A DNA stretch of 64,000 nucleotides from CAYRTD01 sp964528675 (GCA_964528675.1 CAZGTU010000010.1:24130-88129); one strand, 5' to 3'. Shown: positions 1-9,688, counted from the stretch's first letter. Notes: generated from the sequence alone by a model not told the origin. A program made the numbers and translations.

Positions 1-747
1 TGGGTGGAAGTTGAAGAAGGAAGATGGGAACCACTTGAGTTTCTCTTTCCTGTGGCAGCACCAGCAACAGGAAAGGTAGAAAGGTATAATCCATTGCCCT
101 TCCCTGAAAAGCCACAGTATTACAATGATGCTTTCACCGATGATTTTAATGCGCAAACCCTTGATCCAGAGTGGAATTTCAGAAGAGTTCCGCAGGAAAA
201 CACCTATTCTCTCTCCGCAAATAAAGGACATCTGAGGCTTTACCTGAAACCTGAGACATTTGCACTAAGGGAGCAATTTAGCGCAATAGGTTTCCGGCAA
301 AAGGAAAGTGAGTTCGAGTACATGGCCAGAATGAAATTCGAACCCGGAAAAGATCAGGAAGAAGCCGGGATCAGTATCTATCAAAAGGATGATAATTATA
401 TTAATTTCACCATAGAAAGAAAGAACGGGGAACCGACATTAAAGTTGCTGGTAAATAAAAGAGAAGGAGAACCAGAAATTCAAAAACAGCTTAACTTACC
501 CGAATATGAAGGAGAGATTATTCTGAAGCTTGTATCCAAAAACAATCAGTATCAGTACTCCTATTCCCTGGATGGAGGTGAAAGTTTTGAAGTTTTTGAT
601 ACTACAGCAAATGATATTGTGATATGCAAAGGATATATCGGAACCAATATAGGCTTATATGCCACCAGCAATGGCAGAAAAACCAGCGAATATGCAGATT
701 TTGACTGGATATCATATAAGGGTTTTCCTGTGCTGAATTTTAAATAG
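1..747 (+). CDS. C-terminal part of a GH43-like glycosidase (beta-sandwich domain), 5' truncated by the window edge
   Basis: The reading frame is open from the first base, so the gene begins before the window; only about 248 residues are visible. The segment FTDDFNAQTLDPEWNF, followed by alternating beta-strand-like stretches and a closing ADFDWISYKG, is typical of the concanavalin-A-like C-terminal domain of family GH43 beta-xylosidases and arabinofuranosidases. In that family the domain contributes to the active-site pocket while the five-bladed catalytic propeller lies upstream, here outside the window. The assignment therefore rests on the accessory domain alone. A DUF1349-like carbohydrate-binding module attached to another enzyme is the main alternative. 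The next gene on the same strand starts 352 bases later, so a shared transcript is possible but not shown. Confidence 0.7.
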   Translation, partial: WVEVEEGRWEPLEFLFPVAAPATGKVERYNPLPFPEKPQYYNDAFTDDFNAQTLDPEWNFRRVPQENTYSLSANKGHLRLYLKPETFALREQFSAIGFRQKESEFEYMARMKFEPGKDQEEAGISIYQKDDNYINFTIERKNGEPTLKLLVNKREGEPEIQKQLNLPEYEGEIILKLVSKNNQYQYSYSLDGGESFEVFDTTANDIVICKGYIGTNIGLYATSNGRKTSEYADFDWISYKGFPVLNFK

Positions 748-1099
748 AAGATATGGTGAAAGAGCATTTTTTTAGGGAAGGAACCTGGTACAATTAGCAG
801 GATATTGGCTTGAAATACATTTACATTTATATATATAATATACATTATTTGTAAAAATTTCGACAAAATGTAAAGGGTATGTATATTCTTGTCTATCTGG
901 CAGATATGGGATTAGGGGGGAGTTATTGGGGAGAAAGGGCTATAACCCTGACAGGTCTTTGTCCCTTTCAGGGCTATATCCCTCTCATTTCTGCCATAGT
1001 AAAAACACGTCATTTTACCTTTGACAATCTTTCTCTTGTTTTTAAAATGTTATTTAATAAAGAATGAGGATGATATACAAAATGTAAAGAAAATAGATT
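748..1099. other. intergenic gap with an imperfect inverted repeat
   Basis: No credible gene is seen in this 352-base gap. Positions 936-953 and 966-983 form an imperfect inverted repeat (15 of 18 positions complementary) built on the words AGGGCTATA and TATATCCCT. It could fold as a hairpin at the end of the upstream gene or belong to a dispersed palindromic repeat family. Short open frames here have no recognisable protein features. Confidence 0.5.
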
Positions 1100-3025
1100 A
1101 TGACAATACAGAAAATTATTCATATTTCTTTGATATTGATATTCCTGTTTGCTTTAAAAATAAACGGTCAGAATTATCATGTATCTAAAACCGGTAATGA
1201 CAATAACCCGGGCACAGAAAATCATCCCTTTAAAACAATATCGAAGGCCGCAGCGATTGCAGGTCCGGGAAGTATTATTACCGTCTGTGAAGGTGTATAC
1301 AGAGAGCATATTAATCCTCCACGCGGTGGTACTTCTGACGATAACAGAATTGTATACCGCGCAGCTAAAGGAGAAAAGGTCATTATTAAAGGTTCTGAAG
1401 TAATTAAGGACTGGGAAAAATTCAAAGGCAATGTCTGGAAGGTTACCATTCCAAATTCTTTCTTTGGAGATTACAATCCCTACAAGACATTAATTCATGG
1501 AGATTGGTTTTCGGATTTCGGTCGAATTCATCATACCGGGGAAGTATATCTGAATGGCACATCTCTTTTTGAAGTTCCCCTGCTTGAACATGTACTTCAT
1601 CCTTTACCTCTTGAAAAAACAGAATTAAAGGAGAAATCCAACTATACCTGGTATTGTGAAAGTGATGATGAAAATACTTACATCTATGCAAATTTTCAGG
1701 AGAATGATCCCAATGAAGAGCTGGTAGAGATCAATGTGCGTAAGTCTTGCTTCTACCCGGAAAAAACCGGTATCAATTATATAACAGTCAGGGGTTTTAC
1801 CATGAGCCAGGCAGCCACCCAGTGGGCTCCCCCCACTGCCGAACAAATAGGGCTTATCGGCACTAACTGGAGTAAAGGCTGGATCATTGAAGATAATGTG
1901 ATCAGCGATTCCAAATGTGCCGGGATCACCCTGGGAAAAGACCGGGCAAGCGGGCATAATCTCTGGTTGCAGGATCCTTCGATTTCCGGAGCTCAACATT
2001 ATAATGAATTAATAACAAGCATTCTGGAAGAACCCTACAACTGGTCAAAAGAAAATATAGGTTCACATATTGTCAGGAATAATACAATTTTCAATTGTGA
2101 ACAGGCCGGTATTTGCGGCTCTATGGGATGTGCTTTCAGTACCATTGAAAATAATCACATTTATGACATATGGGTCAAAAGGCAATTTGGTGGGGCAGAA
2201 ATTTCCGGAATTAAATTCCATGGAGCTGTCGATGCCGTGATTAAGAAAAACAGGATCCATAACTCCCTGAAGGGGATCTGGCTTGACTGGATGACACAGG
2301 GAACAAGAGTTACCCAAAACTTATTATATGATAATTATTCGGAAGATATTTTTGTGGAAGTAAATCATGGTCCCTTTCTCATCGATAATAACCTGATCCT
2401 GTCCAATTGCGTGGCAATTCTTGATGGATCAGCGGGAGGGGCTTATGTTCATAATCTAATCAAAGGCAAAATTGTAATTGTCCAACAGGACCGTTCAACT
2501 CCCTGGCTTCAGCCGCATTCAACCCGGGTTTTTGGTCATGTAATTACCAGGAACGGAGATAACAGGTATTATAATAATATTTTCTCTTCAGTAGATGAGG
2601 AAGTGACAGGCCAGATGCAGAATCCATGGTGGAGATCAAGGGGTAGTTTCGGGCCTGGAATATACCGCGGTTATTATCCTATGTATGTTGAAGATAATGT
2701 TTATTACAAACAAGCAGAAAAATTCCCGGGATCGGATCATTATATTTTTGAGCCCGGTTTTGATCCTGAAATAAAGATAGAAGACAGGGGAGAAGAAGTT
2801 TACCTGCATGTTCAATTCGACCCTTCACTGTATCAAATGGATACCCGGCTAATAACTACAGAAATACTTGGCAGGGCAAAGATCCCTGATATGCCTTTTG
2901 AGAATCCTGATGGCACAGCAATCCGAATCGATGAAGATTATTTAAATGCTGACCGGGAAAAAGATCCGACACCCGGTCCCTTTGAAAACCCGGGTAAAGG
3001 TAAACATGTAATTAGAGTCTGGTAA
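1100..3025 (+). CDS. secreted right-handed parallel beta-helix protein, possible polysaccharide-active enzyme
   Basis: The 641-residue product starts with a cleavable-looking signal peptide (hydrophobic core ISLILIFLFALKI, then NGQ). A DUF1565-type opening follows, YHVSKTGNDNNPGTENHPFKT, and then successive beta-helix rungs containing NNTIFNC, NNHIYDI, KNRIHNS and DNNLILSN. Such folds occur in polysaccharide lyases and in glycoside hydrolase families such as GH28 and GH141. The segment from about residue 90 (KGEKVIIKGSEVIKDW, then GDWFSDFGR) resembles the large Bacteroidota beta-helix proteins often encoded beside glycosidases. A GH141-like enzyme is a reasonable guess, but no catalytic residue was assigned. 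The ATG at 1100 directly precedes the signal peptide. The product is probably periplasmic or on the surface, and the neighbouring GH43-like gene supports a role in glycan breakdown. Confidence 0.75.
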   Translation: MTIQKIIHISLILIFLFALKINGQNYHVSKTGNDNNPGTENHPFKTISKAAAIAGPGSIITVCEGVYREHINPPRGGTSDDNRIVYRAAKGEKVIIKGSEVIKDWEKFKGNVWKVTIPNSFFGDYNPYKTLIHGDWFSDFGRIHHTGEVYLNGTSLFEVPLLEHVLHPLPLEKTELKEKSNYTWYCESDDENTYIYANFQENDPNEELVEINVRKSCFYPEKTGINYITVRGFTMSQAATQWAPPTAEQIGLIGTNWSKGWIIEDNVISDSKCAGITLGKDRASGHNLWLQDPSISGAQHYNELITSILEEPYNWSKENIGSHIVRNNTIFNCEQAGICGSMGCAFSTIENNHIYDIWVKRQFGGAEISGIKFHGAVDAVIKKNRIHNSLKGIWLDWMTQGTRVTQNLLYDNYSEDIFVEVNHGPFLIDNNLILSNCVAILDGSAGGAYVHNLIKGKIVIVQQDRSTPWLQPHSTRVFGHVITRNGDNRYYNNIFSSVDEEVTGQMQNPWWRSRGSFGPGIYRGYYPMYVEDNVYYKQAEKFPGSDHYIFEPGFDPEIKIEDRGEEVYLHVQFDPSLYQMDTRLITTEILGRAKIPDMPFENPDGTAIRIDEDYLNADREKDPTPGPFENPGKGKHVIRVW

Positions 3026-3051
3026 AAACAATCTTCCGATATCACTATCTA

Positions 3052-3211
3052 AGAAAGCTGGAAGGAAGAGGAAGCTGGAAGCTCGAAGCTGGAAGCTGGA
3101 AGGAAGAGGAAGGAAGAGGAAGGAAGAGGAAGCTGGAAGCTCGAAGCTGGAAGCTGGAAGGAAGAGGAAGGAAGAGGAAGCTGGAAGCCCAAAGGAGAGA
3201 AAAGAAGGAAG
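3052..3211. repeat. purine-rich tandem repeat (GAAGCTGGAAG / GAAGAGGAAG units)
   Basis: The plus strand is almost entirely A and G and is built from two words, GAAGCTGGAAGCTC and GGAAGAGGAAG. A long unit starting at 3071 is repeated from 3129, with one GGAAGA-type step fewer, and begins again at 3177 before breaking off. Copy-number variation between strains would be expected. The strand asymmetry makes a triplex or polypurine structure possible. No protein is credible here. Confidence 0.9.
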
Positions 3212-3303
3212 GTACTAAAATATGAATCCGTAGGATGAATGAAAAAACATAATTTACTGAAAATTTTCTCTTGTTCAACAGATATTCTCATTCAAAGAAA
3301 ATC

Positions 3304-3385
3304 ATCGCGGAGCGATGAAACTACCTTAGCCGCGGTCACGCCCGCGGCTATGAAAAGTCAGAGTCCCCACAACCGCGGAGCGGTT
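3304..3385. repeat. cluster of three short GC-rich hairpins
   Basis: Three perfect inverted repeats lie within 82 bases: ATCGC-GGA-GCGAT at 3304-3316, TAGCCGCGG (3327-3335) with CCGCGGCTA (3342-3350), and AACCGC-GGA-GCGGTT at 3371-3385. The first and third share the pattern NNCGC-GGA-GCGNN followed by TGAA, which points to one repeat family. They sit between convergent genes, where they might help terminate transcription, but no T-run follows them. Confidence 0.75.
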
Positions 3386-3564
3386 GAACTATTTAAATAA
3401 AAAAATACTTATGGTCATATTCAATACCGTGCTCATCCAATAATCGTATTTTTGGACTTTTTTATAGTGAGGGTCTGAAATACAGATTTGTTTTGTCTTC
3501 AAAGGGATGCCAATAATTAATATACATCGACTCCGCTCGGCAACCGTTAAAGCTATATACCATC

Positions 3565-3602
3565 CCTGCCCGCCAACGCAAAAGCAAGTGCAATGGCAGG
3601 CG
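3565..3602. repeat. CCTGCCCGCC...GGCAGGCG inverted repeat, copy 1
   Basis: Left arm CCTGCCCGCC (3565-3574) and right arm GGCAGGCG (3595-3602) enclose an A-rich loop. A related element is at 7236-7270. It is a short intergenic palindrome of the kind dispersed in Bacteroidota genomes. Confidence 0.6.
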
Positions 3603-3624
3603 AGAACCCTTAAAGCATAAACTA

Positions 3625-6600
3625 TTATTCCTCCGGTATCGGCATACCCTCAATCCAAGGTGCACCCGCTTCATATAGTTTATCCAGCAGTACCGGGATT
3701 TTATTCTCCGCTATTTCTTCCATCCCGGCTTTAACCTTCTTGAATTCCTCTTTGGCGATCTCGAGACTTCTTCTGTGGGTTTGTGTGGGTCCATAGGTTG
3801 AATTCATCGTACCCATACTTGCTGCACGCATGCGGTGGCTGATGGTAGGAGGATTCTTCTCACCAATTTCGTTCCTGGAACTGCTGCCCCTTAATGTTGT
3901 ATTGATATCAATCAACTCCATTTTCAGATCATGAAGTTCCTTGCTCAATTCCTCCTGCATAATTTCTGATCGCTTCAGGGATGTTTCCATTAACTTAACC
4001 GTTTCCATGGATTCGTTAAGCGTAATGTACATGGCTCCCATAGCTTTTTGGAAATCGTTGAGTTCTCTCCAGAAAGCAACGGTTACATCATGAGGTGAAC
4101 CTTCCAGACTTCCTTCCCTCAATTCTTTTACGACAAAAGGCTCAGGTCCTGCAAGCTCAGTGACCACTCCATCAACCTCTTTGGACAGGCTTACCGTAAA
4201 TTCACCAGGAGCAACAAGAACACCACTTTCATTGTTTCCTTTGGAACCCTCTCTCAAAGCTTCAATTTCCGGATAACGCAGATCCCAGGCAATCCGCTGA
4301 AATCCTTTCTTAGCCGGAGCTTTTAATTTTCTTACAATATGGCCTTCACTGTCCTTCACCGTCAACCAGAGCGCAGGTTCCTTTTGATGCTTTTCTTCAT
4401 CAAGCGCCTCCCATCCGGGGAATGGAATATCGGCTTCCTGCTTTTGGAGTTCTTTTTCATTTTCCTGGCGTTCTACTTTTAAGGTTTTAATATCTTCTTT
4501 CAAATAAAAAGTAAATACCGCCCCGAAAGGAGGATTGTCGGCAACATACATGCTTGCCCCCTGAGAACCTCTCTTGCTGCCTCCGAGTGTAGCCCGGGGT
4601 ATATACCACCAGGCATCTCGAATCGGAAACATGACAGCTTCCTGTTCCAGAACTTCCGGTGTGACTTCTCTTAAGGGTGCATAATCGTCAAGAATAAAAA
4701 ACCCTCTCCCAAAAGTAGCCCCGATCAGATCATTTTCCCTCCTTTGGATTGCAAGATCACGGAAAGAAATGGTAGGTGCATCTCCCGTGAACTTCACCCA
4801 TTTTTCTCCACCATCGATGGTGAAATATACACCGAATTCAGCACCGGCAAATAGCAGATCCGGATTGACATGATCCTGAACAATTCTCCACAGCAATGTT
4901 CTTTCCGGAAGATTGGAGGTAATCGATTCCCAGGTTCTGCCTTTATCCGTGCTTTTTACCAGGTATGGATTGAAATCTCCGTATTTATGATTGTCGAGTA
5001 CAAGGTAAACTGTGTTTTCATCGAAAAGATCGGCTTTCACATCATTAATAAAAGCCATATCAGGGATACCGGGAATGGAGGATACTTCTATCTTTCTCCA
5101 ATTCTCACCCCCATCTTCGGTAACCTGCAATAATCCATCATCAGTACCGGCATAGATTAAGCCTTCCTTTACAGGTGATTCTGCAAGTGAGGTTATGGTA
5201 TTGTAATTACTCATGGCATAAAGGTCCCAGGGAGCATCCCAGCTCTGCTGTTTGCCCATGATCTCGAGGGTAACTCTCTCCTGATCGCGTGTGAGGTCAC
5301 CCGAAATAGCCTTCCAGGAATCTCCCCTGTTCTCTGATTTCCAAACTCTCTGAGAAGCAAAAAAGATAGTGGTAGGATTATGCGGACTCACCAGTATAGG
5401 GGCATCCCAGTTGTAACGCTCTGCCGGCTCTCCCTTCTCCGGCTGGGGTTGTATGTGCACGATCTCTCCTGTTTTACGGTCAACACGTACCAGGTTTCCC
5501 TCCTGCCATTCTGCATACATGATATTTGGATTTCCGGGTTCTGTGGCCGGCTGGTGTCCATCGGCAAAAAGGATCACTTCCCAGTCCGAGTTGCGAATAC
5601 CCGTCAGATTATCGGTCCGTGAAGGACCACCCTGTGTGTTATTGTCCTGGGTACCACCATAAACATAGTAGAATGGCGTTTTATCATCAACGGCTACTTT
5701 ATAAAACTGGGTAACCGGGAGGTTATCAATAAATCGCCAGGTTTCGGCCAGATCAAAACTTTCATACAATCCCCCATCCGTTCCGACAAGAAGATAATCC
5801 GGATCATCTTCCCGGAAAGCAAGAGCGTGGTTATCAGAGTGCTTGAATTCTTCTTTCATTCTTCTGAAAGTCTTTCCGCCATCATCAGATACCTGCATCC
5901 GAACATCCGCTAAATATATCCTATCGAAAGCAGCAGGAGATGCATAGAGTTCCTGATAATAATGAGGGCCAGTACCTCCTGATACAGCATCCGACATTTT
6001 CTTCCAGGAAGCACCGCGATCCTCCGAACGCCAGAGGCCTCCTTTACGACGATCAAGTTCAATGGCTGCGTAAAGTACATCGGGATTCTGAGGAGATATG
6101 GCAAATCCGATCTTTCCCATGTTTCCTTTAGGAAGTCCTTTCTCCAGCTTTACCCAGTTATCTCCGCCATCGGTAGTTCTGTAAATCCCAGTTTTTGGGC
6201 CCCCTCCCATGTAAGCGGCAACCGTTCGGTGATGCTGCCAGGTTGCGGCATACAACACATCAGGATCCCGCGGATCGATTAATATTTCTGTAGCTCCGGT
6301 GTATTCGTCATCACCAAGCAATTTTGTCCAGGTTTCACCACCATCGGTGGTTTTGAATACTCCTCTTTCACCACCAGGATTCCATAGCGGACCCTGTGCA
6401 GCTACCCATAATATGTCCGGATTCCCGGGATGAACAATTATTTCCGAGATATGCTCAGACTTTTCAAGCCCCATATTCTTCCATGTAGCCCCTCCATCTT
6501 CACTTTTATAAATACCATCCCCATAACCTACATGGCGGCCACCAACATTTTCACCGGTACCTACCCATATGGTGTGAGGATTATTCGGATCAATGGTTAA

Positions 6601-6921
6601 ACATCCGATAGAATAAGAACCCTGACCGTCGAAAATGGATTCCCATGTAACGCCCGCATTGATGGTTTTCCATACTCCGCCGGAACCCACCGCAACATAC
6701 CATAAATTGTCATCTTCGGGATGGATGGCAATGTCGGCTATACGCCCCGACATGAAGGCAGGTCCGATATTTCGAAGTTTGAAAGCTGAAAATGTGGACT
6801 CAGTGAGAGGATTTTTAGATTCTTCATTATTGGAATTTGACCTGTTTCTTTGTCCAATAGTTTCGATTGAAGAAAAAGTCAGTAAAGCAATTACCAGAAT
6901 TAATGAAAAGATTTTTTTCAT
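3625..6921 (-). CDS. secreted BNR/sortilin-like beta-propeller protein (VPS10-type 'glycosyl hydrolase')
   Basis: The 1098-residue product has an N-terminal signal peptide (MKKIFSLILVIALLTFSS). It then carries at least nine Asp-box/BNR motifs of the form S-x-D-x-G-x-x-W, for example KSEDGGATW, KTTDGGETW, YRTTDGGDNW, RSEDRGASW, KSENRGDSW, VTEDGGENW and KSTDKGRTW. These build one or two large beta-propellers over roughly residues 50-720. The C-terminal third (about 760-1098) lacks the motif and ends with a charged helical stretch. Relatives are usually annotated as sortilin/VPS10-domain proteins or xyloglucanase-like glycosyl hydrolases, but enzymatic activity is generally unproven, and I see no catalytic residues that decide it. 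The gene is transcribed away from the PUL regulator with 362 bases between them, so it is probably a separate unit. Confidence 0.8.
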   Translation of the reverse strand: MKKIFSLILVIALLTFSSIETIGQRNRSNSNNEESKNPLTESTFSAFKLRNIGPAFMSGRIADIAIHPEDDNLWYVAVGSGGVWKTINAGVTWESIFDGQGSYSIGCLTIDPNNPHTIWVGTGENVGGRHVGYGDGIYKSEDGGATWKNMGLEKSEHISEIIVHPGNPDILWVAAQGPLWNPGGERGVFKTTDGGETWTKLLGDDEYTGATEILIDPRDPDVLYAATWQHHRTVAAYMGGGPKTGIYRTTDGGDNWVKLEKGLPKGNMGKIGFAISPQNPDVLYAAIELDRRKGGLWRSEDRGASWKKMSDAVSGGTGPHYYQELYASPAAFDRIYLADVRMQVSDDGGKTFRRMKEEFKHSDNHALAFREDDPDYLLVGTDGGLYESFDLAETWRFIDNLPVTQFYKVAVDDKTPFYYVYGGTQDNNTQGGPSRTDNLTGIRNSDWEVILFADGHQPATEPGNPNIMYAEWQEGNLVRVDRKTGEIVHIQPQPEKGEPAERYNWDAPILVSPHNPTTIFFASQRVWKSENRGDSWKAISGDLTRDQERVTLEIMGKQQSWDAPWDLYAMSNYNTITSLAESPVKEGLIYAGTDDGLLQVTEDGGENWRKIEVSSIPGIPDMAFINDVKADLFDENTVYLVLDNHKYGDFNPYLVKSTDKGRTWESITSNLPERTLLWRIVQDHVNPDLLFAGAEFGVYFTIDGGEKWVKFTGDAPTISFRDLAIQRRENDLIGATFGRGFFILDDYAPLREVTPEVLEQEAVMFPIRDAWWYIPRATLGGSKRGSQGASMYVADNPPFGAVFTFYLKEDIKTLKVERQENEKELQKQEADIPFPGWEALDEEKHQKEPALWLTVKDSEGHIVRKLKAPAKKGFQRIAWDLRYPEIEALREGSKGNNESGVLVAPGEFTVSLSKEVDGVVTELAGPEPFVVKELREGSLEGSPHDVTVAFWRELNDFQKAMGAMYITLNESMETVKLMETSLKRSEIMQEELSKELHDLKMELIDINTTLRGSSSRNEIGEKNPPTISHRMRAASMGTMNSTYGPTQTHRRSLEIAKEEFKKVKAGMEEIAENKIPVLLDKLYEAGAPWIEGMPIPEE

Positions 6922-7283
6922 AGATAGTTATATTGATTAACAAAATATTTATAACATATTTTCAAACTGAAAGTTTATTTTGTGGAAAATTACAATTTCC
7001 GATGTGAGATTAATAATTTTTTTCAATATTTTATTCAGGAAGATCTGATACATTATTGCAGGGGTTCGGATAGAATGCTTGAAGGATAAGGCCAGTCGTC
7101 TATGGTGGCTTTGTTCTGATATAATGCTGTTACTTACTATTTGAATGCCCTTTTATTCCCTCAAAAAATCTTCAATGTCAAGTTTACCTAAACTGCCTTG
7201 CTCTGCAAAATAGCCTCCATGGTCCATCGTCCCCGCCTGCCGGCGCGCTGGCCAATGTTCGGCGGGCAGGCATGGTCTATGGT
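6922..7283. other. 362-base intergenic gap, AT-rich leader plus palindromic repeat
   Basis: Bases 6922-7040 are AT-rich and probably hold the promoter of the large propeller gene, though no full consensus was found. Bases 7225-7275 hold a second copy of the CCTGCC...GGGCAGG inverted repeat (left arm 7236-7245, right arm 7261-7270, imperfect), flanked by near-direct CATGGTCTATGGTCT words. No gene is seen. Confidence 0.5.
7236..7270. repeat. CCTGCC...GGCGGGCAGG inverted repeat, copy 2
   Basis: CCTGCCGGCG and GGCGGGCAGG face each other across a 15-base loop. The arms match at 8 of 10 positions. The element is related to that at 3565-3602 and lies just beyond the 3' end of the GntR gene. Confidence 0.55.
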
Positions 7284-8021
7284 CTAACCCATATCCCTCT
7301 CACTCTCTATTGTATAACTAAAACTGTCTCCCCGGTAAAAACCAATGTTATACTCTACCGGCCGGTCGCCGGGATCATAAACAAGACGCTTTCTGACCAG
7401 AATGGGTTGACCGGTTTTTAACTCAAGCTTTTTCGCCTGGAGAGAGTTCGCTCCACTTGCACTGATTTCTTCCTTTGAGGTCTTAACCGGTGTAGAATAA
7501 TCCTTTTCCAGGATCTCGTAAAGAGGACGGGTGAAGTCTTCCTTACCTGTAAGCCCTATTCTGGGATGAAAATATGAAATGAAATACACAAAAGGACGCT
7601 GGTATGTTCCCCTAAGTCTTTCCATCTTAAGGACTTTGGTTTCTTCCGGAATACCCAGAAAACTTGCAACCTCCTTATCAGGTACACACCATTCAACATT
7701 GATCTCATAATTCTTGATCCGGATCCCTTTCATCTTCATCTCCTGGGAAAAGGAGAGCCAGCTTTTCAAACGTGTATCCACACTTGCTTCAGCAAAGCGG
7801 GTTCCCACACCTTTCTTTCTTACCAGGACTCCCTCATATACGAGCTTATTTGTCGCCTGCCGGAGAGTATTCCTTGATATTCCAAGTTGTTTGGCAAGCT
7901 CCACTTCATTAGGTAAAAACCGTCCATTTTTATACTCCTGCTGATCCGCCATTTTCCGGATCAGATCTTCCACCTGCGAATGCAAGGGAATGTTGCTCTT
8001 ATGATCAATGGTAAGTTTCAT
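7284..8021 (-). CDS. GntR-family transcriptional regulator with UTRA ligand-binding domain
   Basis: The 245-residue protein has an N-terminal winged helix-turn-helix (about 1-75; NEVELAKQLGISRNTLRQATNKLVYEGVLVRKKGVGT) and a C-terminal UTRA domain (about 90-240; ends PVEYNIGFYRGDSFSYTI). UTRA domains of the HutC/GntR group bind small effectors, often sugar phosphates or amino sugars. It is the last gene of a long same-strand run that encodes glycan uptake and mannose phosphorylation, 85 bases after a sulfatase, so it is the likely local regulator. It replaces the SusR or hybrid two-component regulator more usual in such loci. A TAAATTTG word at 8054-8061 (minus strand) could be its own -7 element, but no convincing -33 partner was found. 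Its operators are not known. Confidence 0.9.
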   Translation of the reverse strand: MKLTIDHKSNIPLHSQVEDLIRKMADQQEYKNGRFLPNEVELAKQLGISRNTLRQATNKLVYEGVLVRKKGVGTRFAEASVDTRLKSWLSFSQEMKMKGIRIKNYEINVEWCVPDKEVASFLGIPEETKVLKMERLRGTYQRPFVYFISYFHPRIGLTGKEDFTRPLYEILEKDYSTPVKTSKEEISASGANSLQAKKLELKTGQPILVRKRLVYDPGDRPVEYNIGFYRGDSFSYTIESERDMG

Positions 8022-8106
8022 CCTTTTTGTCTAAACTTTTCTAAAAATAATTTCAAATTTAATATTCGAGTGCGAATTCATGAGCATTATGTAAAACTTT
8101 TTTCAA

Positions 8107-9660
8107 TTACTCTCTTCCCATTATGGAGTATTGTTTTCTGAGCTCAACCAGTTTCGCTTTCAGCTCCACCCGGATTTCTTTATAATCCTCTTTGCCATAT
8201 AAATCGTGCATCTCACCAGGATCCTGACTCAGATCATAAAGCTCCCATGTCACCGGGTCGGTCTCAAACCTTATTAATTTATATCTGTCTGTCCGGATCC
8301 CATAATGCGGGGTAACACCCCAGCCGGTTTCGTAAAACTGGTAATAAATAGCATCACGCCATCCAGTATCTTTTTCTTCGGTCATTAAAGGAATTAAGGA
8401 TCTGCCTTGCATGGATCCGGGTATTTCTACACCTGCCATATCAAGCAAGGTAGGGGCTATATCCAGATTCTGTACCAGCCCTGTTGAGACCAAACCCGGA
8501 TCGATCCTTCCCGGATATCTAATGAGAAGTGGAGTTTGCAATGACTCCTCATACATGTACCTTTTATCAAATAATCCATGTTCACCAAGAAAAAAACCCT
8601 GATCTGAGGTGTAAATGACCACTGTTTTATCCTTCAGATTGTTCTCTTCAAGATAGGTCAAGATCTGGCCAACACTCTCATCGATAGAAATAATTGTACG
8701 TAAGTAATCCTGTAAGTATCGGTTGAGTTTCCATTCAGCAAATTTTTCTTCTGAAAATTCCTGCCTTGAAAAGAAGCTTCTTATTTCTTCTTCATATCCT
8801 TTTTCCCATGCTGCCAGTTGATCTTCATTCATTCGGGCGAGTGCTTTTTCATAGGCTGCTTCTGCCCACCAGTTTACCTTTGCCTGTTTGCAGGTATCAC
8901 ACGGGATCTTCAGGTCGTATCTGACATCCATATGCCTGGCAATGGTCAGCTTCTGTTGCCGGAGATGCTGCTTATCCGTATAATTTTCCCAGAAGTTAAT
9001 AGGTTGTGGAAAAACCATGTCTTCATATTCATCAAGATACATGGTATGAGGCATCCAGTTACGGTGGGGAGCCTTATGGTGCATCATCAGCATGAAAGGT
9101 TTTTCTCCTTTATTGATTTCAATCCAGTCAATTGCCAGATCAGTGATGATATCAGTAACGTAGCCTTCATAAATGGTATCATTTCCATTCTTGATGAATC
9201 GAGGGTTATAGTAATCGCCCTGCCCCGGCAGTACATTCCAGTGATCAAATCCGGTAGGTTGCGATTTTAGATGCCATTTCCCGACAATCGCAGTGGAGTA
9301 CCCATTTTCCTGCAAGATTTTTGGGAAAGTCATTTGCGAAGAATCAAAACGGGAACTGTTGTCTGTTACCCCATTCAAATGTGAATGTTTACCCGTTAAA
9401 ATTACTGCCCTGCTCGGTGCACAAATAGAGTTTGTTACAAAGGCATTTTCGAATTTTATTCCCTCTTCGGCCAACTTATCAATATGTGGAGTCTTATTGA
9501 TAATACTCCCATATGCACTTATAGCCTGAACTGCATGATCATCAGACATGATGAAAATGATATTTGGCTGCTCCGGTCTTCCTTCCTTTGTTGTATTAAT
9601 ACAAGAAGGAAGAGAAATTCCAAATAAGGTTAAAAATATAGCTATGTTTCTGTTATTCAT
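8107..9660 (-). CDS. sulfatase lipoprotein (S1 family, formylglycine type)
   Basis: The 517-residue product has a type II signal peptide with the lipobox SLPSC (Cys20), so it is probably a periplasmic or outer-membrane lipoprotein. The sulfatase signature is intact: Cys80-Ala-Pro-Ser-Arg84, whose Cys is converted to formylglycine by an anaerobic maturase or FGE encoded elsewhere. Asp40 and Asp41 in IMSDDH and the GKWH segment near residue 130 match the metal and sulfate site. Overall it resembles the S1 subfamilies of Bacteroides N-acetylglucosamine-6-sulfatases (S1_8/S1_11-like), but substrate cannot be read from sequence alone. It follows the propeller lipoprotein gene by 28 bases and belongs to the same operon. 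Confidence 0.92.
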   Translation of the reverse strand: MNNRNIAIFLTLFGISLPSCINTTKEGRPEQPNIIFIMSDDHAVQAISAYGSIINKTPHIDKLAEEGIKFENAFVTNSICAPSRAVILTGKHSHLNGVTDNSSRFDSSQMTFPKILQENGYSTAIVGKWHLKSQPTGFDHWNVLPGQGDYYNPRFIKNGNDTIYEGYVTDIITDLAIDWIEINKGEKPFMLMMHHKAPHRNWMPHTMYLDEYEDMVFPQPINFWENYTDKQHLRQQKLTIARHMDVRYDLKIPCDTCKQAKVNWWAEAAYEKALARMNEDQLAAWEKGYEEEIRSFFSRQEFSEEKFAEWKLNRYLQDYLRTIISIDESVGQILTYLEENNLKDKTVVIYTSDQGFFLGEHGLFDKRYMYEESLQTPLLIRYPGRIDPGLVSTGLVQNLDIAPTLLDMAGVEIPGSMQGRSLIPLMTEEKDTGWRDAIYYQFYETGWGVTPHYGIRTDRYKLIRFETDPVTWELYDLSQDPGEMHDLYGKEDYKEIRVELKAKLVELRKQYSIMGRE

Positions 9661-9688
9661 TTAATTGTTTCCGTTTTCTTCATTCTAA

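Larger units (their letters stand above)
3026..3624. other. 599-base intergenic region rich in repeats
   Basis: This gap between convergent genes holds no credible gene. It contains a purine-rich tandem repeat (3052-3211), three short hairpins (3304-3385) and one copy of a CCTGCCCGCC...GGCAGG inverted repeat (3565-3602), each listed separately. Open frames on the minus strand across the purine tract would encode only Ser/Leu/Pro repeats and are taken as artefacts of the repeat. Confidence 0.7.

Noticed and set aside
879..1067. 62-codon plus-strand frame in the first intergenic gap
   Set aside because: It runs through an inverted repeat, has no homology features and no plausible start context.
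3045..3291. Two overlapping minus-strand frames of 77-80 codons rich in Ser, Leu and Pro
   Set aside because: They are the translation of the purine-rich tandem repeat and have no leader, start context or protein features.
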